Shown: one piece after another, positions 1 to 12,500 of the stretch
Position numbering within the stretch: the stretch's first letter is position 1
Layout: each line of letters begins with the position of its first letter
Assembly: GCA_003260075.1 (NCBI GenBank)
Contig: QLIY01000109.1
Coordinates: 124,001-188,000 of the forward strand
Reading direction: 5' to 3'
Origin: Phallusia mammillata
Lineage: Eukaryota > Chordata > Ascidiacea > Phlebobranchia > Ascidiidae
DNA length: 64,000 nt
Program-made: the position numbers and the translations under genes
Notes under the pieces: generated by a model
Databases searched by the model: none
What the model saw: only the letters and a program-made list of their open reading frames with translations
What the model was told of the DNA's origin: nothing

Positions 1-224
1 TAAAAACGAATGCCCCCCTACCCGTTTTATTAATACACTTTATTTTGAAGCATTAAAGCAAATGATTTTCCAAATCCCAGTGTTCAGTATTTGTCGAACA
101 TTTAAAGCAAAACTTAAAGACATGATTTCTCACGAGTAATGGCAAAATCTAATGTCTGCAATACGTCTTCTCTATTGTAACTAGTATAATGCCGGTTGAT
201 TAAAACAGAAAACAATTAACTTAC

Positions 225-2306
225 TTAGTTTTCCACTGGTGATGTAAATGTTTTCTCCAAGTGCTCCGCGTATTGGGTGATAAACCTTCACTCCATGAGA
301 GTAAATACATTTATTGGCTTTGTTCTGTGCCAGAGTTGCGATGCTGGCATCCCAAGTCATCAGTCTCATGTCGCTGGCAGGGGGAACAACCTGTAGAAAA
401 ATATATGGATTCTAAATTTGTAGCAATATTAAACAGCAGTTGTAACATCTGACGTTATCAGCACTGTTATAACTGTTTAAGTAGATGGAAGCGCGTGTCT
501 TAGCAGAAATTACTTTAGCCCAATAAGTTACATCATCTAATGGTTTTAGTTTGCTGAAAGATTTAGTTGTAATCAGGAAAATATTTGACTGCTGGAATCG
601 TTTTGACTAGGTGTGACCAAGTATTTTGGTCATGCACAATTATGTCGTTTTGTGCACTTGATTTTCTTGATTTGACACCGTCACGCGCATTGCTTTTCTC
701 TAGTGTTATTTGGTTTGTGGTACTTTAATAGCACTCCCTTCCATTGCCTGCAGGGCTACACGACTTGCACTGATTGGCCTTAAACGCGCTGCTTTGCCAA
801 TCAGGCACTTACTAAAGCAACCTTCTGTTTTGTAAAAGAGGCTTTTTCTCTGGGCGCTGTGACATAAACGTAGTGGTGGTGGATTACCACGTACCCGGTG
901 TAACGTTGTTAAGTCCGCACCCTAAGCTAAACCATTGTGCAGGATTAATTGGCTTTAGTGGTAAACCGTTATTGCAGGGTTCTGGACCGGTTACGAATTA
1001 AGTAAGCAGGTTTGGAATATAAGACCTGGTTGACAAAGATTTCTCGTATTTATATTCTGATATATTCTGATTTTAAATTTGTGTCACCCATGCGGGAAAA
1101 ATGGCAAAACAGTTTTTTTCAACTGGTGTGACGATAACTGTGTATATTGCCTCAACTATGAACTATGGAATAAAATGTGTTATGTAAGTAATATAACTTT
1201 GCACTTTCGTTTTATTCCAAGGTACATTTGAAAAACGTGCTTAAAACCCCTTTTCAAAACATTGTACTTAGACATTTTACTAGCAGATGTACCTGATAAA
1301 TTCTCGGTAATCAAGAACTTCCACACGCATGTGCGTATGTTCGACGTTTAATGGAACGTAAAAACTTCCTCTTAACGTCGGAAGTGTAGAAAAACAATGA
1401 GTAACATTTTCAGAGTCATAGGAACTAGGCAAACGTAGTTCCTATGTGTGCGCATGTGCTTTTGAAAGCTGTGCAAACAAAATGTGTCCAACACATGCGT
1501 GCTTTTGTCACAGATTTTTGCAGACACTGCACCATGTTGGATCAAGAGATATTTTCTTTTTTTTGACTAATTAATAGTCACACCTAACCACTTCAGTTTA
1601 AACCGCTAACGAGTACGAATCACTGTTATCTCTTTTAAGCCTATACGTAAGTCATGTGCCTTTGGACATTTGGACATGTAAAGGTGCGTGACATGCTGAT
1701 AAAATAAATACTGAAGACTAATTGCCACCAAAAACACTGATGAAACCTTATATAGGTTGAAACAGTATGCACTCTCTGCATCCTACTTATCATTTAATGG
1801 CTTGATGCTTCATGATATATGCATGTGCGTTTGTATGTATGGGGTAACTTGAAGCCTCATTGCTGCAATTGATATGCATACGATTGTGCATTAATGGTTT
1901 GTGGAGTTATTTGATTAAGCATGTTTATCATATATATGCTGATATAGAGTAGCATGTGTAAGAACTGTTCTGTGTTAGGACTTTTATTTTTTTGGCTCGG
2001 CTTTTATCTGATTTTCGCTCCAGAATTATTTCGGGATCTTAAGATCAATTGATCTTACTGCAGAATTTTAAGTTTTTATCACAATTTCGAAGCGTAGGTT
2101 TTCATATTAATGGATGCCTAAAACCCCACCGCTAACAAACTTGCATTTTAGAGTTTCTAGTTTTTACTCACCTTTGCTCTGTAAAAGTTGTGTGCATCGA
2201 CAATCTGTTTCACTTGAGTTGAATTTAAATTTGTTGTTGCAAGCATGCTTCTCACCAGACAGGTTAAAATCACGCAATACACAATTTCTGTATCGAATAG
2301 CGCCAT
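225..2306 (-). CDS. CAP-domain protein, Urabin-like, third tandem copy (5' part only)
   Basis: Two exons are visible, 2306-2172 and 390-225; the rest lies beyond the left edge. Exon 1 starts at the ATG at 2304-2306, codes 45 residues with a hydrophobic signal peptide, ends in the CAP start motif DAHNFYR and stops at a GTGAGT donor. Exon 2 (166 nt) follows a TACAG acceptor and carries MRLMTW, the cysteine in NKCIYSHG and the GENIY motif, which holds one of the CAP acidic residues. Exon lengths (135 and 166 nt) and phases equal those of the copy at 3888-8417, its closest relative. By analogy it should continue into a Ser/Thr-rich region and a Ly6-like domain, which cannot be seen here. No break is seen in the two exons. 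Confidence 0.85.
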
Positions 2307-2449
2307 TTGATCTATCTCTTAAAATAGGATTGGAACCTTCCACCAATGGAAATGAAAGTCCTAAAAGGAATCTTACAATAATTAAAAAACACCGAGGCGG
2401 AAACACCGAAATTCTGCCCTCCTGTATGTACATGTACAACTTTTCTCTC

Positions 2450-2970
2450 ACAATTTAAACCTACAAACAAATGGTAGGTATTAAAACAAGGATTAAACTA
2501 TCACTAGACCGTGGACTGTTATCAACTGTATATATGTAAAAGCACCTTATTTATGTGGACCTAATTGCGGAAAGCAACCATATTCCTTGTACTAAATCCG
2601 CCTCATGATGACTGATGACTGAAAAAAGCAGCATGTCCAGATTAATTGTTATTTTACTGACAACCGGTTTCACTATCCAGCCTGGCCTAACCTGTTCTTG
2701 GCGCGCTCACCTTAGAAAATTGAATCCAACATTCAACGTATCGTAACAGTCTAAAGAAGTGACTATGTCCAAAACTATTTTTGCATTCAGTTTACACACA
2801 ACAACAACATCCATGTCACATAGACAGGAAGACCGTAACGGTTCAGTTTGCACGTCAACGTGCTCGCGAGTTAGAAAGCGGAAGACTGATTTGGTTTGCG
2901 GTACAATGTTAAGTACAGCATTTAAGCTAATGATTTTAACTTTTGGTTTAGATTTTGGTTTAGTTGAATT
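2450..2970. repeat. duplicated upstream block of the CAP gene array (copy 1)
   Basis: This non-coding stretch upstream of the third CAP copy matches 8690-9240, upstream of the complete copy at 3888-8417, with many small differences. Shared words include GGAAGACCGT, GCGGAAGACTGAT and AGCATGTCCAGA. The two genes were therefore copied with about 0.5 kb of 5' flank, which may hold their promoter. The rest of 2307-3887 shows no gene I can support. Confidence 0.6.
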
Positions 2971-3887
2971 CTAATTTAATAAGATGCTACATGCGCCGTA
3001 GGTATCAAACATTGTTTACCCGGTGGTATTATACTGGATCAACTGAAAAACTATGCGGTTTTGTCGACTTGAGGTCAATGAGCTAACTGGGGAAAGGGCT
3101 CTTGTTTTCAGAGTCCAGTAAATACCAAAGCGGTTTGTAACTATTTTTTTATTAGCTTATATTTGTGTTTGTTTTAACAAGCACTGTTGCTGTTTGCAAA
3201 AAAAATACGGAAGCACAATCACTGTAAGTTTTTGTTTGCTGTTTACTTGCAAAGTTTTTATGCACAGCCTTAAATGTTGCGCCGATTTTTACGTTGGCAA
3301 GAAAACAATTACACTGAGGCACACTTTTCATCATCTCATAGCAACCCGATTCTAAAGCACTATAAGTCGACAAAAAAGTAAACTTAGTTTTGCCCACTTA
3401 TTTTCGTCCATATTTAGATCAATGTTGACATCCATGAAACTTGTCTGTGTTAAACGACTCAGCCCTGTCTGTATGCCTTTATGTCTATGCGTTCCTGATT
3501 GTTTTTATCCGCGTTACACTGGATATTTATCTGTTTTGTGCATGTTTTTGTGTTTGATAAATATTTTTTCCTTTTAATTGGCTACGAAATTCAATATCTG
3601 AAGGATATTTATTGTTCTGAAACGGATAATGTCAACAAATTTACAAGAAGGTGGTTCAATATGTACAAAATTAAAAAAATAAAGCTTTAACACACAAAAT
3701 AGTGATTTCATGTTGTCGCCCTCGAAGTCACAGCAGTTGCGGAGTCAAACTAGATTGTTTTTGTGGGTATTTTTGCAAGGGTTTGTTCCCCGATTTACAG
3801 TAATACGTCGTACATAGTGAACCTGAACTAAACATGTACATTTAGAGCTCATTGCTCGGCTATAGTGGGGCAATTATTTTCAAAACA

Positions 3888-6800
3888 TTAGGTTTGAACT
3901 AATAAAACAAGTACGACTGCACATGAGACTATGATGACGTACAAAGGTGACTTGAAGGTCGTGGTGGATGCACTCGGTTTGTTTGTAGGTGACAGTAAAC
4001 TAGAAGGTATTGCAACTGCTGATCTTTCTGGTATATTCGTGTTGCACAAATTTGTCTTGCAGCATTTGACACTAGATGTCGCTGTTGAGGTGGCTATCTT
4101 CTGACCGCAAACACTTTGCAATGCGCAGCCCAGTTGAACCTGTCAAACATCAAACCTTAATATAATCCTCATTGGAACTGCTTTATACATGATACTATTT
4201 TATGTTTATCGAGTTTTGTTTTAGTGCCAATAATTGATAGAGCTTTTGATTTTATTTATTGACAAACTCTTGTTTTGTTGCTTTATTGTCGCCTATTAAT
4301 CAATGATAAATATCATGATAAATATTGAGGGCTTGGTTGTTAGCATGAAGATTAAACCTCATAAGTTATATTTGATTTTCAAAAAAATGTCGTGCTAAAA
4401 ACTTCGATTAACAACAAAGAGCACTATGGACTGCTGCTCTAAGGTTTGTCTATTTTAGTCTCACCTGATTTTTAGACTTTGTGGTAATGCAGAATTCCCC
4501 TATTGCGCATTTCTTGATTGTCGTCTGTGTGCAGTTTTTATCGACTGTAGATTTGCATGTAAAGCAGGTCAAGCTTTTTCCGGATGTCGTGTTTTCTTTT
4601 TTCATAGTGGTTGCCTGGGCGACGGCTGGTGTCTTGATTGCTTTGGTTAATGTTGGTGTACTAGTTACTTTGGTTATCGGTGAAGCCTTGATTTTTGTTG
4701 CTTTGTTTATCGCTGGTGCTTTGGTTGTCGTTGCCTTGGTTAATGCTGGTGTCTTGATCATTATTGGTGTCTTGATCGTGGTTGCCTTAGTTACAACTGG
4801 TGTACTGCTTTTCATTGTTACAGATGGTGTCTTGATTGTAGGAGTGGTTGCTTTAGTTTCTGTTGGTGCACTGGTAGTTTTGGTTACCGCTGGTGACTTG
4901 ATTGTAGTAGTTGTTGATTTGGTTACCGCTGGTGCCTTGATTGTAGTAATGGTTGCTTTGGTTACCGCTGGTGCCTTGATTGTAGTAATGGTTGATTTGG
5001 TTACCGCTGGTGACTTGATTGTAGTAGTGTTTGATTTGGTTACTTCTGGTGTACTGGTTGTTTTAACAAGCTCTCCAGCTGCCGCAGCTTCAACAGCAGT
5101 TGCACAAAGATTGTTTACGCACACATTGGCCGTTGAAGGGCAAGCACTGAAAAGAATATACTTATCATAAAAAAAACTTTACTGCTATCTTAAAAAAAAT
5201 GCTTTCTTCTGTTAAGGTTTTACGAAAAGTTTAACATTTCGTACATTAGGTTTTCTGCTTGACATCTGGATTAAAATTGTTGGAGCATACTTTGAAAGGT
5301 TGCCTCTTAATACATTACCCCTCCTTCAAATTGCTTGTTATTTTACACAATTAGCAAAACTACATAACGTAGTGCCAAAAACTTACGAGCACCACGGTCC
5401 GATGGTGTAAGCTTGTTCCATTCCAGTATTGAAAAGAAACCCTGCTTGTACGTTTCCTGCGTGTGCGTATTCACAAAATAAAATGGTTGCGCTGTGTAAG
5501 GTGTTTCCTCCTGGAAGTCTAACATTTCCAGGGCAATACGTCATTCCACATCCAATCTTATTTGTTTTTGCCCACACAAGCTGGAATAAAACAAGTTCAC
5601 TAACTGACATCATCGGATTATAGAAACCGGTACGCTATGTATTTGTGTGAAGAAACCAGGAAATACAGGGATGTAAAAACTAAGGTATCTGCGTCAATTG
5701 CGGAAGGCCGGTACGATTGCAATGGTCCGCCATGTCAAAAAAGTTGACCCTCACGAAAAATCTCAGATTAAAATAATGGCAAAATTTCCAAGTAATGCTG
5801 CTCGAAAACTACTTGATATAACGGCAACATTAGCGCAACATTAGCTCTGATATAGTGTAAAATGTGCAAAACTTAAGTTAGATGGTCCAAATCTAATTCT
5901 AGTTCGAATTCTGGTTTAATTTCTAGTTTTTGAGAAAATGGTAATTGCCCCCCCCCCCTTATTTGTTTTTGCCCACATAAGCTGGAATAAAACAAAATAT
6001 TGATTGTGATGGTTGAAAACTATAATAAAAATATTAAAATTTTAAAGCTAAAAACGCACAGTGTTAAATAAAAAAATAGTTTACGTATTGGCTTAGACTT
6101 ATTTGGGAATAAATACTGTTTAATCGCTAGACATCCACATTTTGTTGCTTAGTGGTGAAACATGAACTAAAGTTGCCACTGTGCAATAACGAATATTCCA
6201 GGCAATTGTTGCTCAACCGGGGAACATCGCCCAGTGGTGGGTCACAAAGCTGATTGCAAATGGGCCAATCAGCTAAGTGAAAATATCAACCAATGACGAA
6301 GCTTGCCATGTTCAAGAGAGTGATCACATGACGTTTAAAAAAAGTATTTAAAGCCACGGCAGAAAGCATGATAGAAACACAATGTTTAGGGCACGATTTA
6401 GATGCCTTTGTGTCCAAACCCACCTTCTGCCGTGGGTTTAAATCCCACGACAGACCGTGTTTTTATAGCTTATGCCTTGTCCTATGTAGTAGTGCTTGGT
6501 GACCGGCTGAAACGGTACAACGCCTTCCATAGGTCTGGCGTCCTATGGTTTGTATATGAGTATGTCGTGATCACTGGTTTGCGTAGACGCCTCAAGGCTG
6601 ACGGTATAACGCCTTCAATATTGAAAACATGTTCATCTCCACATAAAATAACCCCCAAAATATGAGTAAATTTGTGAAAATATGAGATTCTAATATGAGA
6701 TAAACAAAATACGCTCCACAAATAACAAGCATATGCTTTACACATTTTAAAAACCACTGCTTTAACATTTCTATGCGTAAGTTACTGAGTGGAAGCTTGT

Positions 6801-8417
6801 ATTGACCTCTGTGTAGTGTTGGCAAACAGCGGCCCCACTGCAGATTTTCCCCATGTAGTTGTAGTACTTGTATTCTTCGTACCATTTGAGAACTGGTCTG
6901 TCGATTCCATATTTGGGAACTGCAAAGTTGAACAAAACCACGAAAGCTTAAAAATCTAACACATATGTTTAAATTAAGTATTGATGACATAAAAGCCAAA
7001 GGCACTAAAGCAGTGGTTCTCAACTTACTTTGGAAAATGGACCACTAGTTCAATTAAATGAGTATCGTGGACCAGCAAAGCTTGAACAAAGCTTTTTTCG
7101 TACTAAACTTTTAATAAATTATATGCAACTATTGCCAGTTTTTTACCAAACAAAGTTAACGTCTTGTGAACCACCAAAAAATCTCCATGAACCACTAATG
7201 CCACCAGCGGTCCATGAACCACCAGTTGAGAACCACTGCACTAAAGTTTATTTTTCGGAGCCTGAAACTATACACCCGTAACATAAAGGTGGTCCAAGCG
7301 GTTTTGTGGCAGATCTCAAAATATAAACAAATGCCCTTTCTGTGTCATAATGTTTTTTGCATCTTCAACACGAGTAAATAAGAGCTAACAATTCTACAAG
7401 CACCCTGTGTTTACTTCTAGCAGAAAAATAAAGAAAAACTTAAAGGTGCAATTTCATACATGGCTTGAATTGCAATAAACTAATTTCTGCAAAACTCAAT
7501 GTACTATCCGGGTACTGTATCTGTTTAATCAGAAACATACGACTATTTGTTAAAAAAACAAAACAAAATATTATGTAAAGCCTTACGTAGTTTTCCACTG
7601 ATGACGTAAATATTTTCCCCAAGTGCTCCGTACGTTGGGTGATAAACCTTCACCCCATATGAGTAAACACATTTATTGGCTTTGTTCTGTGCCAGAGTTG
7701 CGATGCTGTCGTCCCACGTCATCAGTCTCATGTCGCTGGCAGTGGGAACAACCTGTTTAAAAATACCCAGTTTATAACTCGTAATAACTGTTAGCAATAC
7801 AACGTCCAGGTTCACGTACGTGTTTTTGACGTTTAATAAAACATTACACTTGCTCTTAACGTCGAAAGTGCAAAAAAACAATGGGTAACATTTTCGAACG
7901 ATGCGGTTGTTTGAAAGGATGTTTGTACAATGTGAATGGGGACTTTGATAAGGAACTGCACAAAGGTAGTTCGTATCAGAGTTGTAAACAAACCTGAATT
8001 TGGAGCCCGAACTCGAAACCACAAGCCCGAAACCTGGAATGAACCGGAGGTGGGTGTTTCTTTTGCAAACCCTGAACTTTTGTCGGTTAAACATTTCGTT
8101 TTTTATAGAGAGGACCCAGTACGAGTTGCTGAGTGCGAATCCTAAATATTTCTGTGTATATATATTAAATTGAATTGATGTGTGTTGGTGAGGTGCCTCA
8201 AAATATTCGACCTACTTCTTGCCCAACCACTTTCGGTTTAGCTCATGGCTTCTGTATAGAAGATTTTTAAATTTGTACTTACTTTTGATCTGTACAAGTT
8301 GTGAGCATCCACAATCTGCTTTATTTCAGTTGCATTTAAATTTGTTGTTGCGTATGTGCCGCCCATCAGACACGTTAAGGTTAGGCAATACCAAACTGCT
8401 TTATCGAATGGCGCCAT
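3888..8417 (-). CDS. GPI-anchored CAP / mucin-like / Ly6-domain protein, Urabin-like, copy A (513 aa)
   Basis: Six exons in frame: 8417-8283, 7752-7587, 6919-6807, 5580-5387, 5146-4465, 4139-3888. Residues 1-23 look like a signal peptide. The CAP domain (about 35-200) has DAHNLYR, GENIY, KWYEE and QHYTE, giving the usual two His and two Glu, then WAKTNKIGCG and CEYAHAGN. A cysteine hinge (CSACPS, VCVNNLC) leads to a Thr/Lys-rich region with 13-residue repeats around IKAPAVTK. Residues 392-463 hold ten cysteines ending CCKTNLCN, the Ly6/uPAR (LU) pattern, split by intron 5. The protein ends in a hydrophobic stretch without a charged tail, as in GPI-anchor signals. CAP proteins with a GPI anchor are known from ascidian sperm (Urabin), so a gamete or cell-surface role is possible but inferred. 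The exon 3 donor GTCAAT is weak but keeps phase. It could instead be a surface mucin of another tissue. Confidence 0.85.
4882..5050 (-). repeat. 39-nt coding tandem repeat (13 residues) in CAP copy A
   Basis: GGTTACCGCTGG recurs every 39 nt at 4882, 4921, 4960 and 4999, with a decayed fifth start at 5038. On the minus strand each unit codes 13 residues (TTIKAPAVTK type). The period is a multiple of three, so gain or loss of units keeps the frame. The Thr-rich content suggests O-glycosylation. Confidence 0.9.
6390..6660 (+). repeat. possible tRNA-like SINE in intron 3 of CAP copy A
   Basis: GTGGGTTTAAATCCCAC at about 6433 resembles a tRNA T-arm and polymerase III B box. The following part (CTTGGTGACCGGCTGA, then ATATGAGT and a GTGATCRCTGGT word) matches the right part of the inverted repeat at 57996-58220, so this is a dispersed family. 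No clear A box was found, so the SINE label is tentative. Confidence 0.45.
7011..7238. mobile_element. hAT-type miniature element, 228 bp, in intron 2 of CAP copy A
   Basis: The ends CAGTGGTTCTCAAC and GTTGAGAACCACTG are inverted copies, and the element is flanked by a perfect 8-bp target duplication CACTAAAG (7003-7010 and 7239-7246). An 8-bp duplication and CAGTGG ends are typical of hAT elements. No transposase is encoded. Confidence 0.92.
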
Positions 8418-9563
8418 TCTTTATTTTAAAATTGGATTCGAATCTATTACCTGAGGACAAAAAAAGTCGTTGAAAAATATCGCACGAAAACCGTTTTTAA
8501 GAAAACGCATGGATGGCGGTAAAAATGAATTTGATTTCTATGGGTGGTTGAGTTGTGATAGTATGAGAACTTTTTACAGTTTTCTTTTCCAGTTTCCACT
8601 CTCATAACAAACCTCGATAAACAACAAAACTTAAAAGAAAATAATTAAAAAATATTATATTCTGTTGTATATATGTGTGAATTTTTCTCCAAACCTAAAC
8701 TTCTAAAATCTAAACAATATGTAATAAGTTATAATGGACCAGGATTGATTATCACTGGCTTATAAGGACTGCTGTAAATCCTGGATATGTAGGATCGAGC
8801 ACCTTTAAGCGGAAAACATTCTCATAATTCTCACGAAATTCGCCTCATGAGTGATGACTAAAAATTAGCATGTCCAGAACAAATGTTGTTTTGTTGACGA
8901 CTGGTCATTAAAATTCAGACTAACCCGAACCGGTTTTTAACTCAAAGAGCTTGCTCATTTTTGCTTTTGAATTAAACTTAGCATACAACGAATAGTAGCA
9001 GGTAAAAATAGTGACTCTGTTGACCAGAACTTTTGTTCGCTCAGTTTACAAACAGCAACATCCATACAGCATTGACGGGAAGACCGTGAAGTTTAATGTG
9101 CACGTTGACATGCTCACAGGTTAGAATGCGGAAGACTGATCTGATGTGCGATGTAAGTTCTTTGCCACGTTATTATCACTAAGACTAATGGTTTTGACAT
9201 AATTTGTGGAAGATATTAGTATATTTAAGTTAATTCTAAAGATGAAAATTATGTATTCGTCAAAAGAATCAAGATAGACCTGGTGTTTTGCTAAGTTAAA
9301 ACATATTGTCGCATAAGCTCCTTTTAGTCTTTGTTTACAAGAAAAAAGACCTGGTGATTTTAATTGAATGGTTTAAATACGAGTATTGTTTAGTTTGTCC
9401 TTCTGTCTTTGCTATTCAACTTTAAATCTGGTTTAAAAACTTACACAAGATTCGTTCAGTAGGAAACAGTCACTTTTCATAAGAACGCACACAGTAAATG
9501 GTCGCAACAACGACACAAAAATTGAACTTTTTTGTTATGGCACATTAGTGTGGCAAACAGAAT
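8418..9563. other. gene-free spacer between CAP copies A and B
   Basis: No gene seen. The part 8690-9240 is the second copy of the upstream block at 2450-2970. It probably contains the promoter of copy A (start at 8417) and the 3' flank of copy B (stop at 9564-9566). Confidence 0.55.
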
Positions 9564-12500
9564 TCAACGTCCAGCACCGAGCAGCGCGACTGCAATCGCA
9601 AGAACGATTGTGCCTAATGATGACGTCACAAAGGAAGCTGATCCACCTGGACCAGGTTTGAAAGTGACGCGGTTGCAGAAGTCTGTGGTGCAACACGTGA
9701 CTTTGGATGAAGTCGTCATTGGTTTTGTCTCGCAAGTCTGCTTGGTGGCGCACTTGAGTTCGTACTGCACGAGGGATTAGGAAGTTAACGTAAAAGTAGA
9801 ATTTTTCACTCGATACGATGTAGCCTTGAAACTTTACCGGGGTTATTCATAGTTATATTTATCAATACAATCAAATCATTTACCGGAAGGAATTAAATTT
9901 TTCTTTATTGTACTTTTTATTTTATGAAACGTTTTAGTTTATTTAACAAGAAAGCGGGCTTACTTTGTAAGGTTTAACCGAAGTCAGGCAATATCCTTCC
10001 GTGGGGCCGCACTTCTTTAGTTTCGACTTCTTTTGGCAAGCGTTAGAACTGGTCGCTTTGCAAACGTAACACTTCAGCATGGGCTGAACCGCTGTAGTGG
10101 AAGCGTTCGTGACAGCAGCTGATGTCATGGCAACGGTGCTGGTAGCAACAGTCGTCATAGCAACAGTGGTCTTCTGTACAGCTGCAGTTGTGGCTGTTTC
10201 TGAAGTTGTAGGGACTGTTGTTGATGACATCATAGAACTTTGTGACGTGGTAGCTTGTGACGTAGTTACTGGTGCCGTGGTAGCTTGTGACGTAGTTACT
10301 GGTGACGTGGTAGCTTGTGACGTAGTTACTGGTGACGTTGTAACAGCTGAGGTAAGGACTGATGACGTAGTTACGGGTGACGTAGTTACTCGTGACGTTG
10401 TAACTGGCGTTGGTTTGATGGTAACTGGTAAAATATTTGTTGGTAAAGTGGAAGGAGATGACGTAGTGACTGATGATGCAGTGGCTGATGACATGGTGAT
10501 GGCTGACGTAGTTACTTGTGACGTGGTTAATGTTGGCTTGTTTTGTAACGTAATTGGTGAGGATGTAGTGACGGGTGACGAAGTGAACAGTGACGTAATG
10601 ACTGGTGACAAATTGAGTGATGAGGAAATGAATAATGATCGAGTAAACGATGATAATGAAACAGGTGAGGTAGTGACCGGTGACGTAGTAAATGACCTAG
10701 AAGATGCAGTTTGTGACGTAGCACCTGGCAAGATTTTTGGAGTGGTGATTTGGATTGTTGATGCTGTGGTTGCAGGTGATTCTGTGGCAGCCGCTTCAGC
10801 TGTTGTAGCGCAGAGCTTGTTCACGCACACGTTGGCATCGGAGGGGCAAGCACTGCAAATGAATGTGCACCAGAAATTTAAAATGTCTGCTGTTGGTGTT
10901 TCAAGACAGACCCACAACCAAAATAATCTTTTGTTTAGGGCCTAAACAAACTTTAGGCCAAAGCAGTTACACACTTTAACAATACTTGCAATTCGTTAGT
11001 TTATACTCACGAGCACGACGGACCAGTTTGATAAGGTAAAGCAACGGAAGTCGCGAACAGAAATCCGCTTTCCACATTTCCAGGCGGAGAGTACTCGCAA
11101 AACAGCAAGGTGGCGCCAGTGAGCACTTTTCCACCCGGCACAGTCACTTGTCCGGAACAATACTTGATACCGCATCCGACTTTATTGGATTTCGCCCAAT
11201 TTAGCTGAAACATATGTAAGGTGATAATAATGAAGGTTTATAAGCTATGCTAATTAAGTTTATAATACAGTATCTGCAATTGTTCCGCTTAATAGCCACA
11301 CAAATTAAATTTTGTTTGCATTGCCACTTTATTAAATGTTATTTTTAAACATTTTGTAAAAAGTAAGGACATTAAAAAACATTGGGTATTGGGTTAAGTG
11401 GACTGTTAATAACTTAAATAATGCTTGGAGTGTAACTGTCCTGTTTGTAGTTGGATCGCAACCGATCCCGCACCATAGTGGGGCACCGGTTGCATATGAC
11501 GGTGATTGAACCCACCGGTTCTGGCCAAATAAAACTTGCCAAAACGGAAACACCAGCCTTGTTTTAAGATTGTTCCTGTGACCCGTTGCGCAGAACTGCC
11601 TTGGTGTCAAGAGGACAGTAATTGACAAAGCAAACGATTAAAAAAGTAGTTTTTGACATTTTGCGCACCTGAGTATAATGGTTGCACTCCTTCCCCGCCT
11701 GACAAGTATTGCTGGAGTATGTAAAGTAGTTCGTCTCCTCGTTCCACATGAACACAGCTCTGTCAACTCCATAACGGGAATCTGTGTGAAGAGTAAAACA
11801 TATGTTCTAAAATTTTGTGACATATAATAATACGGGTTAAAAGCTTGAAAACGGTGATTTGATTATTTTTCAAACTTATGTCCTACTACAGCAAACTATG
11901 TGAATAATAGCTCGTTGTACCTTTACCTACAACTCCATCTTAAGGCATTACTTACAACTCCATCGTTTTTCTTTAAAAATAACTTATTACCGCTCAGATT
12001 GAAAATTATAAACCCAAATTTAATTCAACGACCGAAACAAAGAACCTCCACCCAGCGAAAATTAAAATAAATTTAATATTGTTTATTGGCCCTTTACTTA
12101 CTCGGTAGCTTCCCGCTGGTGACGTAGATGTTTTCTCCAAGTGCTCCGTACGTAGGGTGATAAACTTTCACTCCGTGGGAGTAAACACATTTATCAGCTT
12201 TGCTTTGAGCGAGAAAAGCGATACTAACGTCCCAAGTCATGAGTCTCATGTCAGAGGCTGGTGGAGAAACCTAAAAAACAAATTTTTGCACAATTTGTTT
12301 CAAGTCGTTTTTCTTATGCAGTATGGACCATGTTAATGTACTGCATAACACCACCTATAACCAATTGCTGTGAGATATGAATTATAACATGATGTTGCAT
12401 AAAATAACTGAAGGGTCGTAAGGCAGGCTGACCATTTTGGTTTAGGTTCGGGCTTAGTTCAAGCAAAACGGGATTGCTTCGGGCCTTATTTTCACACTTA

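Noticed and set aside
4481-5170. Long plus-strand open frame (229 codons) across the CAP copy A stalk
   Set aside because: It is the mirror of the Thr/Lys repeat exon. The repeats lack stops on both strands, and the minus frame has splice sites, phase and paralogue support.
10097-10945. Long plus-strand open frame (282 codons) across the CAP copy B stalk
   Set aside because: Same reason: antisense of a Ser/Thr repeat exon, giving a Val/Asp repeat with no other support.
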